DNA of 64,000 nucleotides. Source: Bacteroidaceae bacterium. GTDB taxonomy: Bacteria > Bacteroidota > Bacteroidia > Bacteroidales > Bacteroidaceae. The translations under genes and the position numbers were made by a program. The notes beneath the pieces are model-generated. The model searched no databases, was not told the origin of the DNA, and saw nothing but the letters and a program-made list of their open reading frames with translations. Where the stretch lies: contig JAFNXM010000035.1 of the NCBI GenBank assembly GCA_017383485.1, positions 43,904 to 107,903 of the forward strand. The letters are read 5' to 3'. This document shows positions 36,651 through 45,494 of the stretch, one piece after another (within the stretch, counting starts at the first letter, position 1; every line of letters starts with the position of its first letter).

Positions 36651-37022
36651 TTATGCCTCCTTCTTAGCAGAAGAAACGCGACGCTCTTTGATACGAGCCT
36701 TCTTACCTGTAAGTTCACGGAGGTAGTACAACTTAGCACGGCGAACCTTACCATACTTGTTCACTTCGATACTTTCGATGTTTGGAGATTCGAGAGGGAA
36801 GATACGTTCTACACCTACAGTACCAGACATCTTGCGTACAGTGAAACGCTTCTTGTCGCCATGACCTTGGATTTTGATAACTACACCACGGTACAACTGT
36901 ACACGTTCTTTGTTACCTTCGACGATTTTGTATGCTACAGTGATAGTGTCTCCAGCACGGAATTCTGGGTGCTGCTTGCCAGTAGCATAAGCTTCTTCAG
37001 CAATTTTAATTAAATCTTGCAT
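36651..37022 (-). CDS. rplS: 50S ribosomal protein L19
   Basis: 123 residues. Family motifs are present: [22 protein letters not shown]-type start, [33 protein letters not shown] and [22 protein letters not shown]19 sits at the subunit interface. The gene has its own promoter, an ~80-nt leader and a terminator. Confidence 0.97.
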   Translation of the reverse strand: MQDLIKIAEEAYATGKQHPEFRAGDTITVAYKIVEGNKERVQLYRGVVIKIQGHGDKKRFTVRKMSGTVGVERIFPLESPNIESIEVNKYGKVRRAKLYYLRELTGKKARIKERRVSSAKKEA

Positions 37023-37111
37023 TTTGATTCTTATTAATAATTGTTTGTACGTCCCAACCCAGCATACGCGCGGAACACTAATTGCGCCAGCGGCTGAGCG
37101 GAAAAGCGGTG

Positions 37112-37119
37112 CAAAGTTA
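37112..37119 (-). promoter_or_regulatory. Promoter -7 element of rplS
   Basis: The complement reads TAACTTTG. The leader from about 37105 to 37023 is GC-rich, with short complementary pieces (CAGC...GCTG, GCGC...GCGC), and could be an L19 autoregulatory leader. Confidence 0.5.
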
Positions 37120-37218
37120 ATACATTCTGTTTGAATAGCAAAACCTTTTCTTTATTTTGTAAGATTTTCCTTTATTTAAGGTTAGGCCATTTTACTTTTC
37201 AAATACCTAAAACACTTT

Positions 37219-37593
37219 TCAAATACCTAAAACATTTCTTAGCACCCACCACAGACAATAAATGAATATGTAGGAATAGATAACATAACGGTGTTCCAAA
37301 ACTCTGCGCCACTGCAACGCTATTTTATTGGGCAAAAAGAATCGTTCCAAGCATAAACCAATGGCGTAGGGTATGGACAAAATAAAGAAATAGTTGTAGG
37401 ATAGTGCTTCCATAAAATGTCCGTGCAATAAGGCGTGAACTCCGCGCTGTAATCCGCATCCTGGGCAACTCCATCCCGTCACCACCTTGAACATACATTT
37501 TGGCATCAGCGCAGACTTAATAGGGTCGAACATATAAAGTCCGACCCCAATTAATAAGATTATAATCGCTATGATTACATTGCGCTTAGTCAT
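37219..37593 (-). CDS. DUF2752 membrane protein
   Basis: 124 residues from MTKRNVIIAIIILL; a longer frame begins inside the upstream gene. It has three or four membrane segments and the DUF2752 motif GWSCPGCGLQRGVHALLHG. Function is unknown. It begins 14 bp after the GYF/CD225 gene, a frequent pairing in Bacteroidota, so the two are probably one operon. Confidence 0.85.
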   Translation of the reverse strand: MTKRNVIIAIIILLIGVGLYMFDPIKSALMPKCMFKVVTGWSCPGCGLQRGVHALLHGHFMEALSYNYFFILSIPYAIGLCLERFFLPNKIALQWRRVLEHRYVIYSYIFIYCLWWVLRNVLGI

Positions 37594-37607
37594 AATAAAA
37601 CCGCAGT

Positions 37608-38150
37608 TCACATTGCCCCCATTGCAGCCAAACCAACAACGAGCAAAAAGTACAAAATCCAAAATACCACGGATGCAACTGCACTAATCACGCACCATTT
37701 TTTTGCATCTCTTGACATGCCCTCGGCTTCAGCATAAAAGCCTTGGCTCCAAAGTTTCTCCACCTTTGCCGCTTTTACAATCGCTACAACACCCAAAGGC
37801 CAGCAGCATAATAATGTTGTCAAAATGCTCCATACCAAATAATTGTCCGGACAAGGTGAAGGAGGAGGTGTATTATTCATACCTTTATACGACGAGCCAT
37901 TATTCCCGTAAGGATTTCCTGCAGGCGCACCACCATTAAAGTTTGGAGGAGTAGCAGAGCCAAAAGTAGACGATGTCGAATTTGAAATATACGACAACAG
38001 TTCTGGCACTTGATTTGCCTTAGTCCAATTGGGCATACCTTCGCACCAGACGAATGTATTTCCATCAAGTCCTAAGCGTACAAAATCTTCTGCATAAATT
38101 GGACCCATTTGTTGTTGAGCAGAGTTCAAATAGTAGTATTTTTTCATCAT
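37608..38150 (-). CDS. GYF_2 plus CD225/dispanin-like membrane protein
   Basis: 180 residues. An N-terminal GYF_2/DUF4339 domain (KKYYYLNSAQQQMGPIYAED, VWCEGMPNWTKANQV) and a Gly/Asn/Pro linker precede a CD225-like pair of membrane segments (PDNYLVWSILTTLLCCWPLG, then AVASVVFWILYFLLVVGLAA). GYF domains bind proline-rich partners; dispanin-like segments sit in the membrane. Role unknown. A consensus promoter lies about 80 bp upstream. Confidence 0.85.
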   Translation of the reverse strand: MMKKYYYLNSAQQQMGPIYAEDFVRLGLDGNTFVWCEGMPNWTKANQVPELLSYISNSTSSTFGSATPPNFNGGAPAGNPYGNNGSSYKGMNNTPPPSPCPDNYLVWSILTTLLCCWPLGVVAIVKAAKVEKLWSQGFYAEAEGMSRDAKKWCVISAVASVVFWILYFLLVVGLAAMGAM

Positions 38151-38231
38151 ACTTTTATATATTTGTATATTGCTATTGTATTTTTCTTTTATCTTGTTCT
38201 AAAAGCGAATTATCCTTCACCTATTTCCTTG

Positions 38232-38263
38232 CAAATGTATAAAAAACTTTTTATTCACCCAAA
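38232..38263 (-). promoter_or_regulatory. Promoter of the GYF/CD225-DUF2752 unit
   Basis: On the minus strand, TTTG (38260-38263), 20 bp, then TACATTTG (38232-38239): full consensus spacing. Confidence 0.7.
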
Positions 38264-38317
38264 GATATCCAGAGAAATACCTATTATTTCGTCCGACATA
38301 CCACTCGTATATAAATG

Positions 38318-38347
38318 AAAGGTCCAACGCCGTGGCGCCAGACCTTT
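38318..38347 (-). terminator. Hairpin after the Cys/Lys-rich peptide gene
   Basis: AAAGGTC (38318-38324) pairs with GACCTTT (38341-38347), with an inner CGCC/GGCG stem. It lies 28 bp past the peptide stop; only a weak T-tract follows. Confidence 0.55.
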
Positions 38348-38375
38348 ATACTTGTCGAGAAATCGTTTTGCCGAA

Positions 38376-38603
38376 TTATTTCTTGCAGCAATCTTTTTTC
38401 TTCTTATCGCATTGCTTCTTGCAGTCTTTCTTTTTGCCGTCGCATTGCTTTTTGCAATCTTTTTTGCAATCCTTCTTATCCTTGCAGTCTTTCTTGCATT
38501 CTGTCTTTTGAGGACACTTGCCTTCACATTTCTTTTGAGGGCATTGAGCACTTACACCAAGAGCCAAGATTGCTGCAAAAGCAAACATCATAATCTTTTT
38601 CAT
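38376..38603 (-). CDS. Exported Cys/Lys-rich small peptide
   Basis: 75 residues from MKKIMMFAFAAILALGVSAQ, a clear signal peptide; an ATG two codons upstream is also possible. The mature ~55 residues are almost only Lys, Cys, Asp, Gln and Gly in imperfect repeats (KKDCKKQCDGKKKDCKKQCD). I count eleven cysteines, spaced 3-4 residues apart. It could bind metal, be a disulfide-rich surface peptide, or be antimicrobial. An overlapping frame (38255-38551) has no such organisation and is a shadow. It has its own promoter-like element and hairpin. Confidence 0.7.
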   Translation of the reverse strand: MKKIMMFAFAAILALGVSAQCPQKKCEGKCPQKTECKKDCKDKKDCKKDCKKQCDGKKKDCKKQCDKKKKDCCKK

Positions 38604-38655
38604 AATCATCAATTTTTATAGGTAAATACTTGTATTATTTCTGTTGTTACGATTG

Positions 38656-38663
38656 CAAAGATA
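38656..38663 (-). promoter_or_regulatory. Promoter -7 element of the Cys/Lys-rich peptide gene
   Basis: The complement reads TATCTTTG, about 50 nt before the start. A TTTG lies 24 bp further upstream (38688-38691), longer than usual spacing. The rest of 38664-38892 is A/T-rich and shows no cluster of DnaA boxes. Confidence 0.5.
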
Positions 38664-38892
38664 GAGATTATTTTTATTCAAGTATCACAAATAGTTTTAA
38701 AAATTAGGAAAAAGTCATAAAAAACACTTCTTGCCACTTGAAACCTTTTTTTTGCATCATGTTAAAAATTATTTATGCCATAAAGGTTGGCAGTTTCAGA
38801 AAAAAAATAGAACTTTGTAAACCCTAAGCGCCGCGTCAAGCATTGTTGCTATGACTCGGCGATTTATTACCGATTGAAAATCAAATTCATAA

Positions 38893-40251
38893 ATGAGTCA
38901 ACAAGCAGTAGGCAAGTGGAAAGAATGCCTGGATTTTATTAAATCGCAACTGCCCGCTCAGGAATACGACACCTGGTTTGGAGCATTAGAGTTCGTCGCC
39001 GTCAAGGGCAACGCGCTCACTATAAGCGTGCCCACCAAGTTTGTCAGCGAATATATCGGTAAGCATCATTTGGAATTAGTGCGCACCGCGTTGACCACAC
39101 ACTTTGGTCCGACATTCAACCTCGTTTGGTTAAATGCCGAACAAATGGCAGAAGTCAAAAAGCGCGAGGAGGAGCGCCAGCGCCTCCAGCCGCAAAATAT
39201 CACGGGGGCTCCACAAGCGCGTCCTGCTCTAGACCCACACCTAAACCCTCACTATACGTTTGCAAACTTCGTCGAGGGCAAGAGCAACAAGTTGGCACGT
39301 TCGGTAGCCTTAGCCATTGCGCAAAATCCGGGCCAAAGCGCCTTCAACCCCTTTTTCCTGTACGGTCCATCTGGAGTGGGCAAGACGCATTTGGTCAACG
39401 CCATCGGTGTACAACTCAAGGAAATGCATCCCGACAAGCGCGTCCTGTTTGTCTCGGCACACGTATTCAAGCAACAATACACCGAATCGGTACAGCAAAA
39501 CAAATCGAACGACTTCCTCAACTTCTATCAATCCGTAGAAGTACTGATCATCGATGATATTCAGGAGGCCACCACACCACGCACCCAGCAGACCTTTTTC
39601 CACATCTTCAATCATTTGCAGCAAAATGGTCGTCAGATCATCATCACCTGCGACCGTCCACCCGCTTTGTTTGAAGGCATCGAGGAGCGCATGCTCACAC
39701 GCTTCAAATGGGGGATGATTGCCGAATTGGAAAAGCCCGATACCGCCCTACGCCGCGACATCTTGACCGCAAAAGTCAAGCGCGACGGCCTCTCCTTCCC
39801 CCGGGAGGTGATACAATACATCTCGCAAAATGTCGAAAGCAGCGTGCGCGAACTCGAGGGCATCATCAACTCCATCATGCTCTACTCCTTGGTGGACAAC
39901 TGCGACATCAATCTGCAACTGGCTGCCCGGGTCGTGGCACGAGCCATCAACCTCGAGAAAAAAGACCTGACCATCGACAGCATCACCAACACCGTGGCAA
40001 AATATTATGGTGTCAAGGCCAAGGAACTCTACGCCAAAAGCCGCAAACAGGTGATCGTCAAAGCACGCCAAGTAGCAATGTATCTGGCACACAAATACAC
40101 CGAAACATCATATGTACAAATCGGCAGAAAGTTTGGTGGCCGCGACCACTCCACCGTCATCCATAGCTGCAACCTCGTCGCTGGACGCATATCTACAGAA
40201 AAGGATTTCCGACACGAAGTAGAAAGCATCGAAAGCACACTCAAGAAATAA
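38893..40251 (+). CDS. dnaA: Chromosomal replication initiator DnaA
   Basis: 452 residues. Domain I (about 1-85: WKECLDFIKSQLPAQEYDTWF) is followed by a linker and the AAA+ domain with NPFFLYGPSGVGKTHLVNAIG (Walker A about 158-165) and VLIIDDIQ (Walker B). The DNA-binding domain IV carries the signature YVQIGRKFGGRDHSTVIHS. It binds 9-bp DnaA boxes at the origin and opens it. No box cluster was seen next to the gene, so the origin is probably elsewhere. Confidence 0.97.
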   Translation: MSQQAVGKWKECLDFIKSQLPAQEYDTWFGALEFVAVKGNALTISVPTKFVSEYIGKHHLELVRTALTTHFGPTFNLVWLNAEQMAEVKKREEERQRLQPQNITGAPQARPALDPHLNPHYTFANFVEGKSNKLARSVALAIAQNPGQSAFNPFFLYGPSGVGKTHLVNAIGVQLKEMHPDKRVLFVSAHVFKQQYTESVQQNKSNDFLNFYQSVEVLIIDDIQEATTPRTQQTFFHIFNHLQQNGRQIIITCDRPPALFEGIEERMLTRFKWGMIAELEKPDTALRRDILTAKVKRDGLSFPREVIQYISQNVESSVRELEGIINSIMLYSLVDNCDINLQLAARVVARAINLEKKDLTIDSITNTVAKYYGVKAKELYAKSRKQVIVKARQVAMYLAHKYTETSYVQIGRKFGGRDHSTVIHSCNLVAGRISTEKDFRHEVESIESTLKK

Positions 40252-40387
40252 TCGCTACACAGGGAGAGACGTCACACCATGGCGTCTCAATTTGTTTCAT
40301 CCCTCTCCACCTCACCCCTACTCCCTTAATCTTTAACATCAAATCTTCTTAAGTCCGGACCTACAAAACCTCCCAATCACAAAAATC

Positions 40388-40750
40388 ATGAAACGTCTGA
40401 CATTTATACTTTGCACCCTCGCCACCCTCCTGGCTTGTCATCCCGAAGATCGTTCTGGCGAGCAACCCTTCAAACCGGAGGTAGCCAATGCCACATACGA
40501 AATATTGGGCGACAGTTGCCGCCTGCACGGACTGATCATTTCCTCGCCCAACAGCGACGTTCTGGGTTGCGGATTTGTCTACGGCAATGACACGTTGCGC
40601 ATACAAGCAATTGCAGACAGTTGTTCGATGGCATTCTCGGTCGTGACGAAACCACTAGAACATGGTGACTATTACGCCGTAGCCTTTGCAGAAAATGGAA
40701 TGGGGCGTTCCTCCGCTCCCGACTCTTTGTACTTCACTATTTCGGAGTAG
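40388..40750 (+). CDS. Small lipoprotein, unknown function
   Basis: 120 residues with a lipoprotein signal (MKRLTFILCTLATLLACHPE, lipobox LLAC). The ~100-residue mature part has a beta-sandwich-like pattern ending YYAVAFAENGMGRSSAPDSL, similar to FN3-like domains of Bacteroidota lipoproteins. It lies 136 bp after dnaA; repeat copy F follows. Confidence 0.7.
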   Translation: MKRLTFILCTLATLLACHPEDRSGEQPFKPEVANATYEILGDSCRLHGLIISSPNSDVLGCGFVYGNDTLRIQAIADSCSMAFSVVTKPLEHGDYYAVAFAENGMGRSSAPDSLYFTISE

Positions 40751-40795
40751 TTTCCGAATAGTTTTTTCTTAGCTAAAAATCCCATAACACAACTC

Positions 40796-40905
40796 TAAAA
40801 AAAATAAGACAAAAGCATAGAAAAATTTCGCGACGTCTCGTTAAAAAAAGGTCTAACCTTTTTGAAATTCCAGAACGTTTTTTTTCAAAAAAGGTTAGAC
40901 TATTT
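40796..40905 (-). repeat. Dispersed GACGTCGCG repeat, copy F (inverted)
   Basis: The core complement is at 40823-40842 (AAATTTCGCGACGTCTCGTT). It is followed by AAAAAAAGGTCTAACCTTTT, itself a short hairpin, and by AAAAAAGGTTAGAC further on. It lies between the convergent lipoprotein and flavin-reductase genes. Confidence 0.8.
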
Positions 40906-40949
40906 TTATAACGAATCCAAATATTTTTTTTATTGTAGCCTTTACTTTT

Positions 40950-41465
40950 TTATTTCTGTTGGTACACGCCCTCAATTTCAAGCACATATACCACATGCAT
41001 ACTACCACCGGGATGTTCGCCATACCATTGCTTTAACACAGTCTGATCCAGGAATTGTTCGGCAGTCATTTCAGCACGATACAGTTTGCGTCCCTCGACC
41101 ACGAGTCTTGCTTCCTGAAAAGCGACTCCTCCGCCCTCGAGCTCGATCGGCGTGAGGCCAGTCTCGGCCACCTTGTCATGTTCACGCCCTGACTTAGTAC
41201 CACAAAATTGCAACACCGGGCGATAGGTTTCGTCAAAGAAAGAAAGCGTCATACGTGCTTCTTGCTCCACAAATCCATAGGTGTGGCGCTCGGGGCGAAT
41301 GAAGACGAAGGCTACGGGTCTGTTCCACAAAAAGCCTACGCCGCCCCACGAGGCGGTCATCGTACCCAGTTTGTCGGGCGTGCCTGCTGTGACGAGCATC
41401 CACTGACGGCCAATCAAATCGACCACATCCTCCTGGCACAAACGTGCGATATCTGTTTTTTTCAT
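40950..41465 (-). CDS. Flavin reductase-like protein
   Basis: 171 residues from MKKTDIARLCQEDVVDLIG; the longer frame to 41543 has no similarity and was rejected. It has the FMN-binding split-barrel of flavin reductases: WMLVTAGTPDKLGTMTASWGG and PVAFVFIRPERHTYGFVEQ, then LSFFDETYRPVLQFCGTKSGR. Such proteins bind FMN and may reduce flavin with NAD(P)H. The physiological partner is unknown. Confidence 0.85.
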   Translation of the reverse strand: MKKTDIARLCQEDVVDLIGRQWMLVTAGTPDKLGTMTASWGGVGFLWNRPVAFVFIRPERHTYGFVEQEARMTLSFFDETYRPVLQFCGTKSGREHDKVAETGLTPIELEGGGVAFQEARLVVEGRKLYRAEMTAEQFLDQTVLKQWYGEHPGGSMHVVYVLEIEGVYQQK

Positions 41466-41621
41466 ATTATAATATAGGGATGAAGTGTTAAAGGGTGAGA
41501 GTTGGAGGGGAGACAAGACTCCCTCCCCCATTATTTCCTGCACAAAAGTACAGAATATTTGATAAACCGGGCCTTGGTTTATTTCTTTTTTAACACGCGG
41601 AAGTAGAAAATGCCTATTCTT

Positions 41622-41655
41622 TTTGCCCTCATATCACATTATTTCCTTAAATTTG
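41622..41655 (+). promoter_or_regulatory. Promoter of ilvE
   Basis: TTTG (41622-41625), 22 bp, TAAATTTG (41648-41655), about 68 nt before the start. Confidence 0.6.
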
Positions 41656-41722
41656 CTACGAGTTTCTATGAAATAGATAAGAGATAACGGACAACCTATA
41701 ACCTATCAACCTAATAAAAAAG

Positions 41723-42745
41723 ATGACTGAACAAATTGATTGGGGTAACTTACCCTTTGGATACTTGAAAACAGATTACAACGTACGCTGCTACTATCGC
41801 AATGGAGAGTGGGGCGAAGTGGAAGTAAGTTCGTCTGAACATATCAATATGCACATGGCTGCGACATGCTTGCACTATGGCCAGGAGGCGTTCGAAGGCC
41901 TGAAGGCGTTCCGCTGTCCCGACGGCAAAGTACGTGTATTCCGCATGGAGGCAAATGCTGAGCGTCTGCAACGCACTTGCCGTGGTATCATGATGCCCGA
42001 AATGCCTACCGAGAAGTTCTGCGAAATGGCAAAGAAGGTGATCATGCTGAACGAGCGCTTCATCCCGCCCTATGAAAGTGGCGCTTCGCTGTATCTGCGT
42101 CCACTCCTGATCGGTACTGGCGCACAGGTTGGCGTGAAACCTGCTGATGAATACCTCTTCGTAATCTTTGTAACACCCGTTGGACCTTACTTCAAGGGTG
42201 GCTTCTCTGTCAATAATTATGCGATAGTACGTGACTTTGACCGCGCGGCGCCCCTTGGCACAGGTACATTCAAGGTGGGCGGCAACTATGCTGCTTCGCT
42301 TCGCGCCAACAAAAAGGCACACGACGCAGGATATGCTTGCGAATTTTACCTTGACGCCAAGGAAAAGAAATATATCGACGAATGTGGTGCCGCAAACTTC
42401 TTCGGCATCAAAGACAATACGTATATCACGCCAAAGTCTGAATCTATCCTGCCCAGCATCACCAACAAGTGTTTGCAACAATTGGCCAAAGACCTCGGCA
42501 TGAACGTAGAATGTCGTCCAGTGCCTGCTGAAGAATTGTCGACATTTGAGGAAGCTGGCGCTTGTGGTACTGCTGCTGTGATCAGCCCTATTGGTCGTAT
42601 TGACGATATTGAGAAGGGTCAAAGCTATGTCATCAGCAAGGACGGCAAACCAGGACCTGTGTCGACACGCCTCTACCAATTGCTACGCGACATCCAATAT
42701 GGTATCGCAGAGGATAAGCACGGCTGGGTGACTATAGTAGAATAA
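41723..42745 (+). CDS. ilvE: Branched-chain amino acid aminotransferase
   Basis: 340 residues, class IV PLP enzyme. CLHYGQEAFEGLKAFR is the N-terminal family block. The PLP lysine is probably in GTGTFKVGGNYAASLRANKK, and CEFYLDAKEKKYIDECGAANF is the class IV signature. It moves amino groups between glutamate and the keto acids of Val, Leu and Ile. No other ilv/leu genes are in the window. Confidence 0.95.
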   Translation: MTEQIDWGNLPFGYLKTDYNVRCYYRNGEWGEVEVSSSEHINMHMAATCLHYGQEAFEGLKAFRCPDGKVRVFRMEANAERLQRTCRGIMMPEMPTEKFCEMAKKVIMLNERFIPPYESGASLYLRPLLIGTGAQVGVKPADEYLFVIFVTPVGPYFKGGFSVNNYAIVRDFDRAAPLGTGTFKVGGNYAASLRANKKAHDAGYACEFYLDAKEKKYIDECGAANFFGIKDNTYITPKSESILPSITNKCLQQLAKDLGMNVECRPVPAEELSTFEEAGACGTAAVISPIGRIDDIEKGQSYVISKDGKPGPVSTRLYQLLRDIQYGIAEDKHGWVTIVE

Positions 42746-42775
42746 CACAAAAACAAGACTTATTAACGACAGAAA

Positions 42776-43687
42776 ATGAAACGCAAATTATATCGTGCAC
42801 TGAGCATTGGTTTCGTAGTTTTCTCTGGGTTGGTGATCGGCGCTTGTAATGGCGACAAGGCCAACGGAGGAGGAGATGGCGATACCATATTGAGCGAAGA
42901 AGAACAAGAGTTGATGGAATTGCGCCAATTGGCAGAAATGGACCGTCGCGAGATGGAAAATGAATATGCTGAATTTGCGGCACAATTCGGCGAAATGAAA
43001 AAAACTATCCGCGACGAAAAGTTGCTTGAACAACTTGACGCAGAACAAAAGAAAGCAGAAAAGTTGGCGGAAGAATTGAAAAATCTCAAAGCCAGCAATT
43101 CGGCAGAAATCCTGCGTTTGAAGAAAGAATTGCAAACCGTACGCGAGGTATTGCGTAGCTACATCCGCCAAGTAGACTCTTTGCAACAAATCAACCAAGC
43201 ACTGATTGGCGAAAGAGATGCAGCGCTGAAAGAAGTAGAACGTACGAAACAGGAAAATACATCTATCAGCGAGCAAAATGCATCACTGTCCGAACAAGTT
43301 GCCATTGCAGCTCAACTCAATGCAACTGGCATTCAGATCAACGCCCTTAACAACAGAGGAAAATCTGCACGTAAGAGTAAACAAATCGAAAAGTTCCAAG
43401 TGACATTCTCAATCGCTCGCAACGTCACAGCACAGGCTGGCAATCGCACAGTTTACCTGCGCCTGATGAAGCCAAACAACAGTTTGCTTTGCCCAAGTGG
43501 AAGTTTTGCTTACGAAAACAAAAACATCCAATATTCAGCGGCTAAGAAGATTGAATATTCTGGTCAGGAGCAACAAGTAACACTCTTTGTCCCCGTAGAC
43601 GAATATGTAGGTCCAGGCAAATACTCGGCGCATATTTTCGTAGACGGACAAATGATCGGTAGCGGTTCGCTGAACATCGAAAAGTAA
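42776..43687 (+). CDS. Coiled-coil lipoprotein, unknown function
   Basis: 303 residues. A lipoprotein signal ends at VIGACNG. Residues about 40-185 form a long Glu/Lys/Leu/Gln-rich coiled coil (LSEEEQELMELRQLAEMD, EQLDAEQKKAEKLAEELKNL). The C-terminal ~115 residues are a beta domain (FSIARNVTAQAGNRTVYLRL, VDEYVGPGKYSAHIFVDG). This arrangement is found in unnamed Bacteroidota proteins; function unknown. It lies 30 bp after ilvE and ends at a terminator. Confidence 0.75.
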   Translation: MKRKLYRALSIGFVVFSGLVIGACNGDKANGGGDGDTILSEEEQELMELRQLAEMDRREMENEYAEFAAQFGEMKKTIRDEKLLEQLDAEQKKAEKLAEELKNLKASNSAEILRLKKELQTVREVLRSYIRQVDSLQQINQALIGERDAALKEVERTKQENTSISEQNASLSEQVAIAAQLNATGIQINALNNRGKSARKSKQIEKFQVTFSIARNVTAQAGNRTVYLRLMKPNNSLLCPSGSFAYENKNIQYSAAKKIEYSGQEQQVTLFVPVDEYVGPGKYSAHIFVDGQMIGSGSLNIEK

Positions 43688-43707
43688 ACTTACATCACAC
43701 ATAAAAT

Positions 43708-43757
43708 CACCGCCACAAACGCAGGTCAAGTATCTATGTTTGCGACGGTGTTTTTTT
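43708..43757 (+). terminator. Terminator of ilvE and the coiled-coil lipoprotein gene
   Basis: The arms 43708-43720 and 43738-43750 (CACCGCCACAAAC against GTTTGCGACGGTG) pair with two mismatches and are followed by T7. Confidence 0.85.
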
Positions 43758-43791
43758 GTTCAATATCCAAGGCCTAAGTCATCCCCCATCA

Positions 43792-45249
43792 ATGTCTCCA
43801 TCCATCATCCTACTTGTTGTTATCATTGCCTACGTCTCTTTTCTCTATTGGTTTTCTTCTCGGGGAAAGAAGCGTGGGGACAATGACACATTCTTTCGTG
43901 CTGGCAGGAGAGCCTCATGGCCTATGGTCGCGATCGGTATGATTGGCGCCAGCATCTCGGGGGTATCTCTGATTTCTGTACCGGGATGGGTGCAGAGCAC
44001 TCAGATGACTTATCTGCAGATGTGCATGGGTTTCATCGTGGGTTATGCTGTGTGCGCCTTCGTCTTGCTTCCTTTATATTACAAGTGGAGATTTACGAGC
44101 ATCTACGAATATCTGCAGATACGTTTCGGAGCCAAGACACACCGCACCGGCACCTCGTTTTTCCTACTGAGCAAATACTTGGGCGCGAGTGCTCGATTGT
44201 ACATCAGTTGCCTCGTGATTCACGAATTTCTCCTTGCTCCACTTCTTCTCCCCTTTGCCCTGACCGCAGGCGGCGTCCTTTTGCTGATATGGGGATATAC
44301 CAAGCGCGGCGGCATCTCTACTTTGGTACAAACAGATGTAGTGCAGACACTCTGCATGATTGTGTCGCTCGCACTACTATTTATTATTTCCGCACAGCAC
44401 CTTGGCCTGTCATTCCAAGGTGTGGTGGAGCACGTACGAGGCAGCGAAATGAGTCGTATCTTTGAATGGAACGGTAGCAGCAGACAAGGCTTTTGGCGAC
44501 AGTTCCTAAGCGGAATTTTCATCGTAGTAGTGATGACTGGTTTAGACCAAGATATGATGCAAAAGAACCTGACTTGTCGCGACCTGAGATCAGCACAAAA
44601 GAACATGTGCACTTATGGTTTGTGTTTCCTTCCTATCAATTTTCTTTTGCTCGCTTTGGGCATTTTGCTTTGTGCTATTTATGCGAAGCACGGCGTCTCT
44701 GTTCCCACCAACGGAGACACCCTCCTACCCCACGTCATCTCATCGGGATGGCTGGGCACGTTGGTCATCATCCCCTTTGGTTTGGCAATGATTTCTGCTG
44801 CCTTTTCCAGCGCCGACTCTGCCTTGACTGCACTCACCACCAGTACGTGTGTGGATATTCTACGTTTGGAACAGAAAGACATATCGGCACATCAGGCCCA
44901 GCACATCAGGCGTCGCATTCACTTCGGTTGGACTCTCGCCCTATTCCTGGGCATCTTGTTCATAAAGGGTTTTGACCAGGGCAGCATCATCGACACTATT
45001 TACGTCCTTGCCTCTTATAGCTATGGTCCCCTGCTTGGTTTGTACACCTTTGGCCTATTCACGCGCCGTCAGGCCATTGACCGTGCAGTACCCCTCGTTG
45101 CTATACTCTCTCCGCTACTTTGCGGAATTCTGGATCACCTTGCTCCTACACTTTGGGGATATACCTTTGGCTACGAACTGCTTTTCCTCAATGGCGCCAT
45201 TACTTTCCTGGGGCTTTTTATGTTTAGTAGAAAGCCAGACACACCTTAA
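43792..45249 (+). CDS. Sodium:solute symporter family protein
   Basis: 485 residues from MSPSIILLVVI; the frame upstream overlaps the preceding terminator. About 13 membrane segments. SSS-family blocks include DTFFRAGRRASWPMVAIGMIGASISGVSL and GLAMISAAFSSADSALTALTTSTCVDI. These carry sodium-coupled sugars, amino acids or organic anions; the substrate cannot be read from the sequence. Confidence 0.88.
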   Translation: MSPSIILLVVIIAYVSFLYWFSSRGKKRGDNDTFFRAGRRASWPMVAIGMIGASISGVSLISVPGWVQSTQMTYLQMCMGFIVGYAVCAFVLLPLYYKWRFTSIYEYLQIRFGAKTHRTGTSFFLLSKYLGASARLYISCLVIHEFLLAPLLLPFALTAGGVLLLIWGYTKRGGISTLVQTDVVQTLCMIVSLALLFIISAQHLGLSFQGVVEHVRGSEMSRIFEWNGSSRQGFWRQFLSGIFIVVVMTGLDQDMMQKNLTCRDLRSAQKNMCTYGLCFLPINFLLLALGILLCAIYAKHGVSVPTNGDTLLPHVISSGWLGTLVIIPFGLAMISAAFSSADSALTALTTSTCVDILRLEQKDISAHQAQHIRRRIHFGWTLALFLGILFIKGFDQGSIIDTIYVLASYSYGPLLGLYTFGLFTRRQAIDRAVPLVAILSPLLCGILDHLAPTLWGYTFGYELLFLNGAITFLGLFMFSRKPDTP

Positions 45250-45299
45250 ACTCACCCATCGAGGCTTTGCCCCAAAATTTCCCATCAGGACATCGTTTT

Positions 45300-45385
45300 C
45301 ACAAGCCCTAACCTTTTTCAAAAAAGCCTTAACCTTTTTTTAACGAGACGTCGCGAAATTTTAAAAAGGTTAAGGTTTTTTTGAG
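45300..45385 (+). repeat. Dispersed GACGTCGCG repeat, copy G
   Basis: The core at 45342-45361 is AACGAGACGTCGCGAAATTT. The arms CCTTAACCTTTTT (45327-45339) and AAAAAGGTTAAGG (45363-45375) are perfect 13-bp complements, placing the core in a 23-nt loop. This is the clearest fold of the family. The rest of 45250-45577 holds a promoter and no gene. Confidence 0.85.
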
Positions 45386-45494
45386 GATATAAAATGACAG
45401 AAAAAACAGGTAAATTACGAAAAGGAATAGCACAGATTTCAACGCTTTTGAAGTGGGAATATTCACTATCGAAGTACTAAAAATAGCATTCAAA

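Noticed and set aside
38255-38551. 98-codon Arg/Lys/Ala-rich frame overlapping the Cys/Lys peptide
   Set aside because: Its composition follows from reading the Lys/Cys repeat in another frame; the overlapping frame has a signal peptide.
38613-38892. Replication origin next to dnaA
   Set aside because: No cluster of TTATCCACA-like boxes was found in this stretch; A/T richness alone is not evidence.
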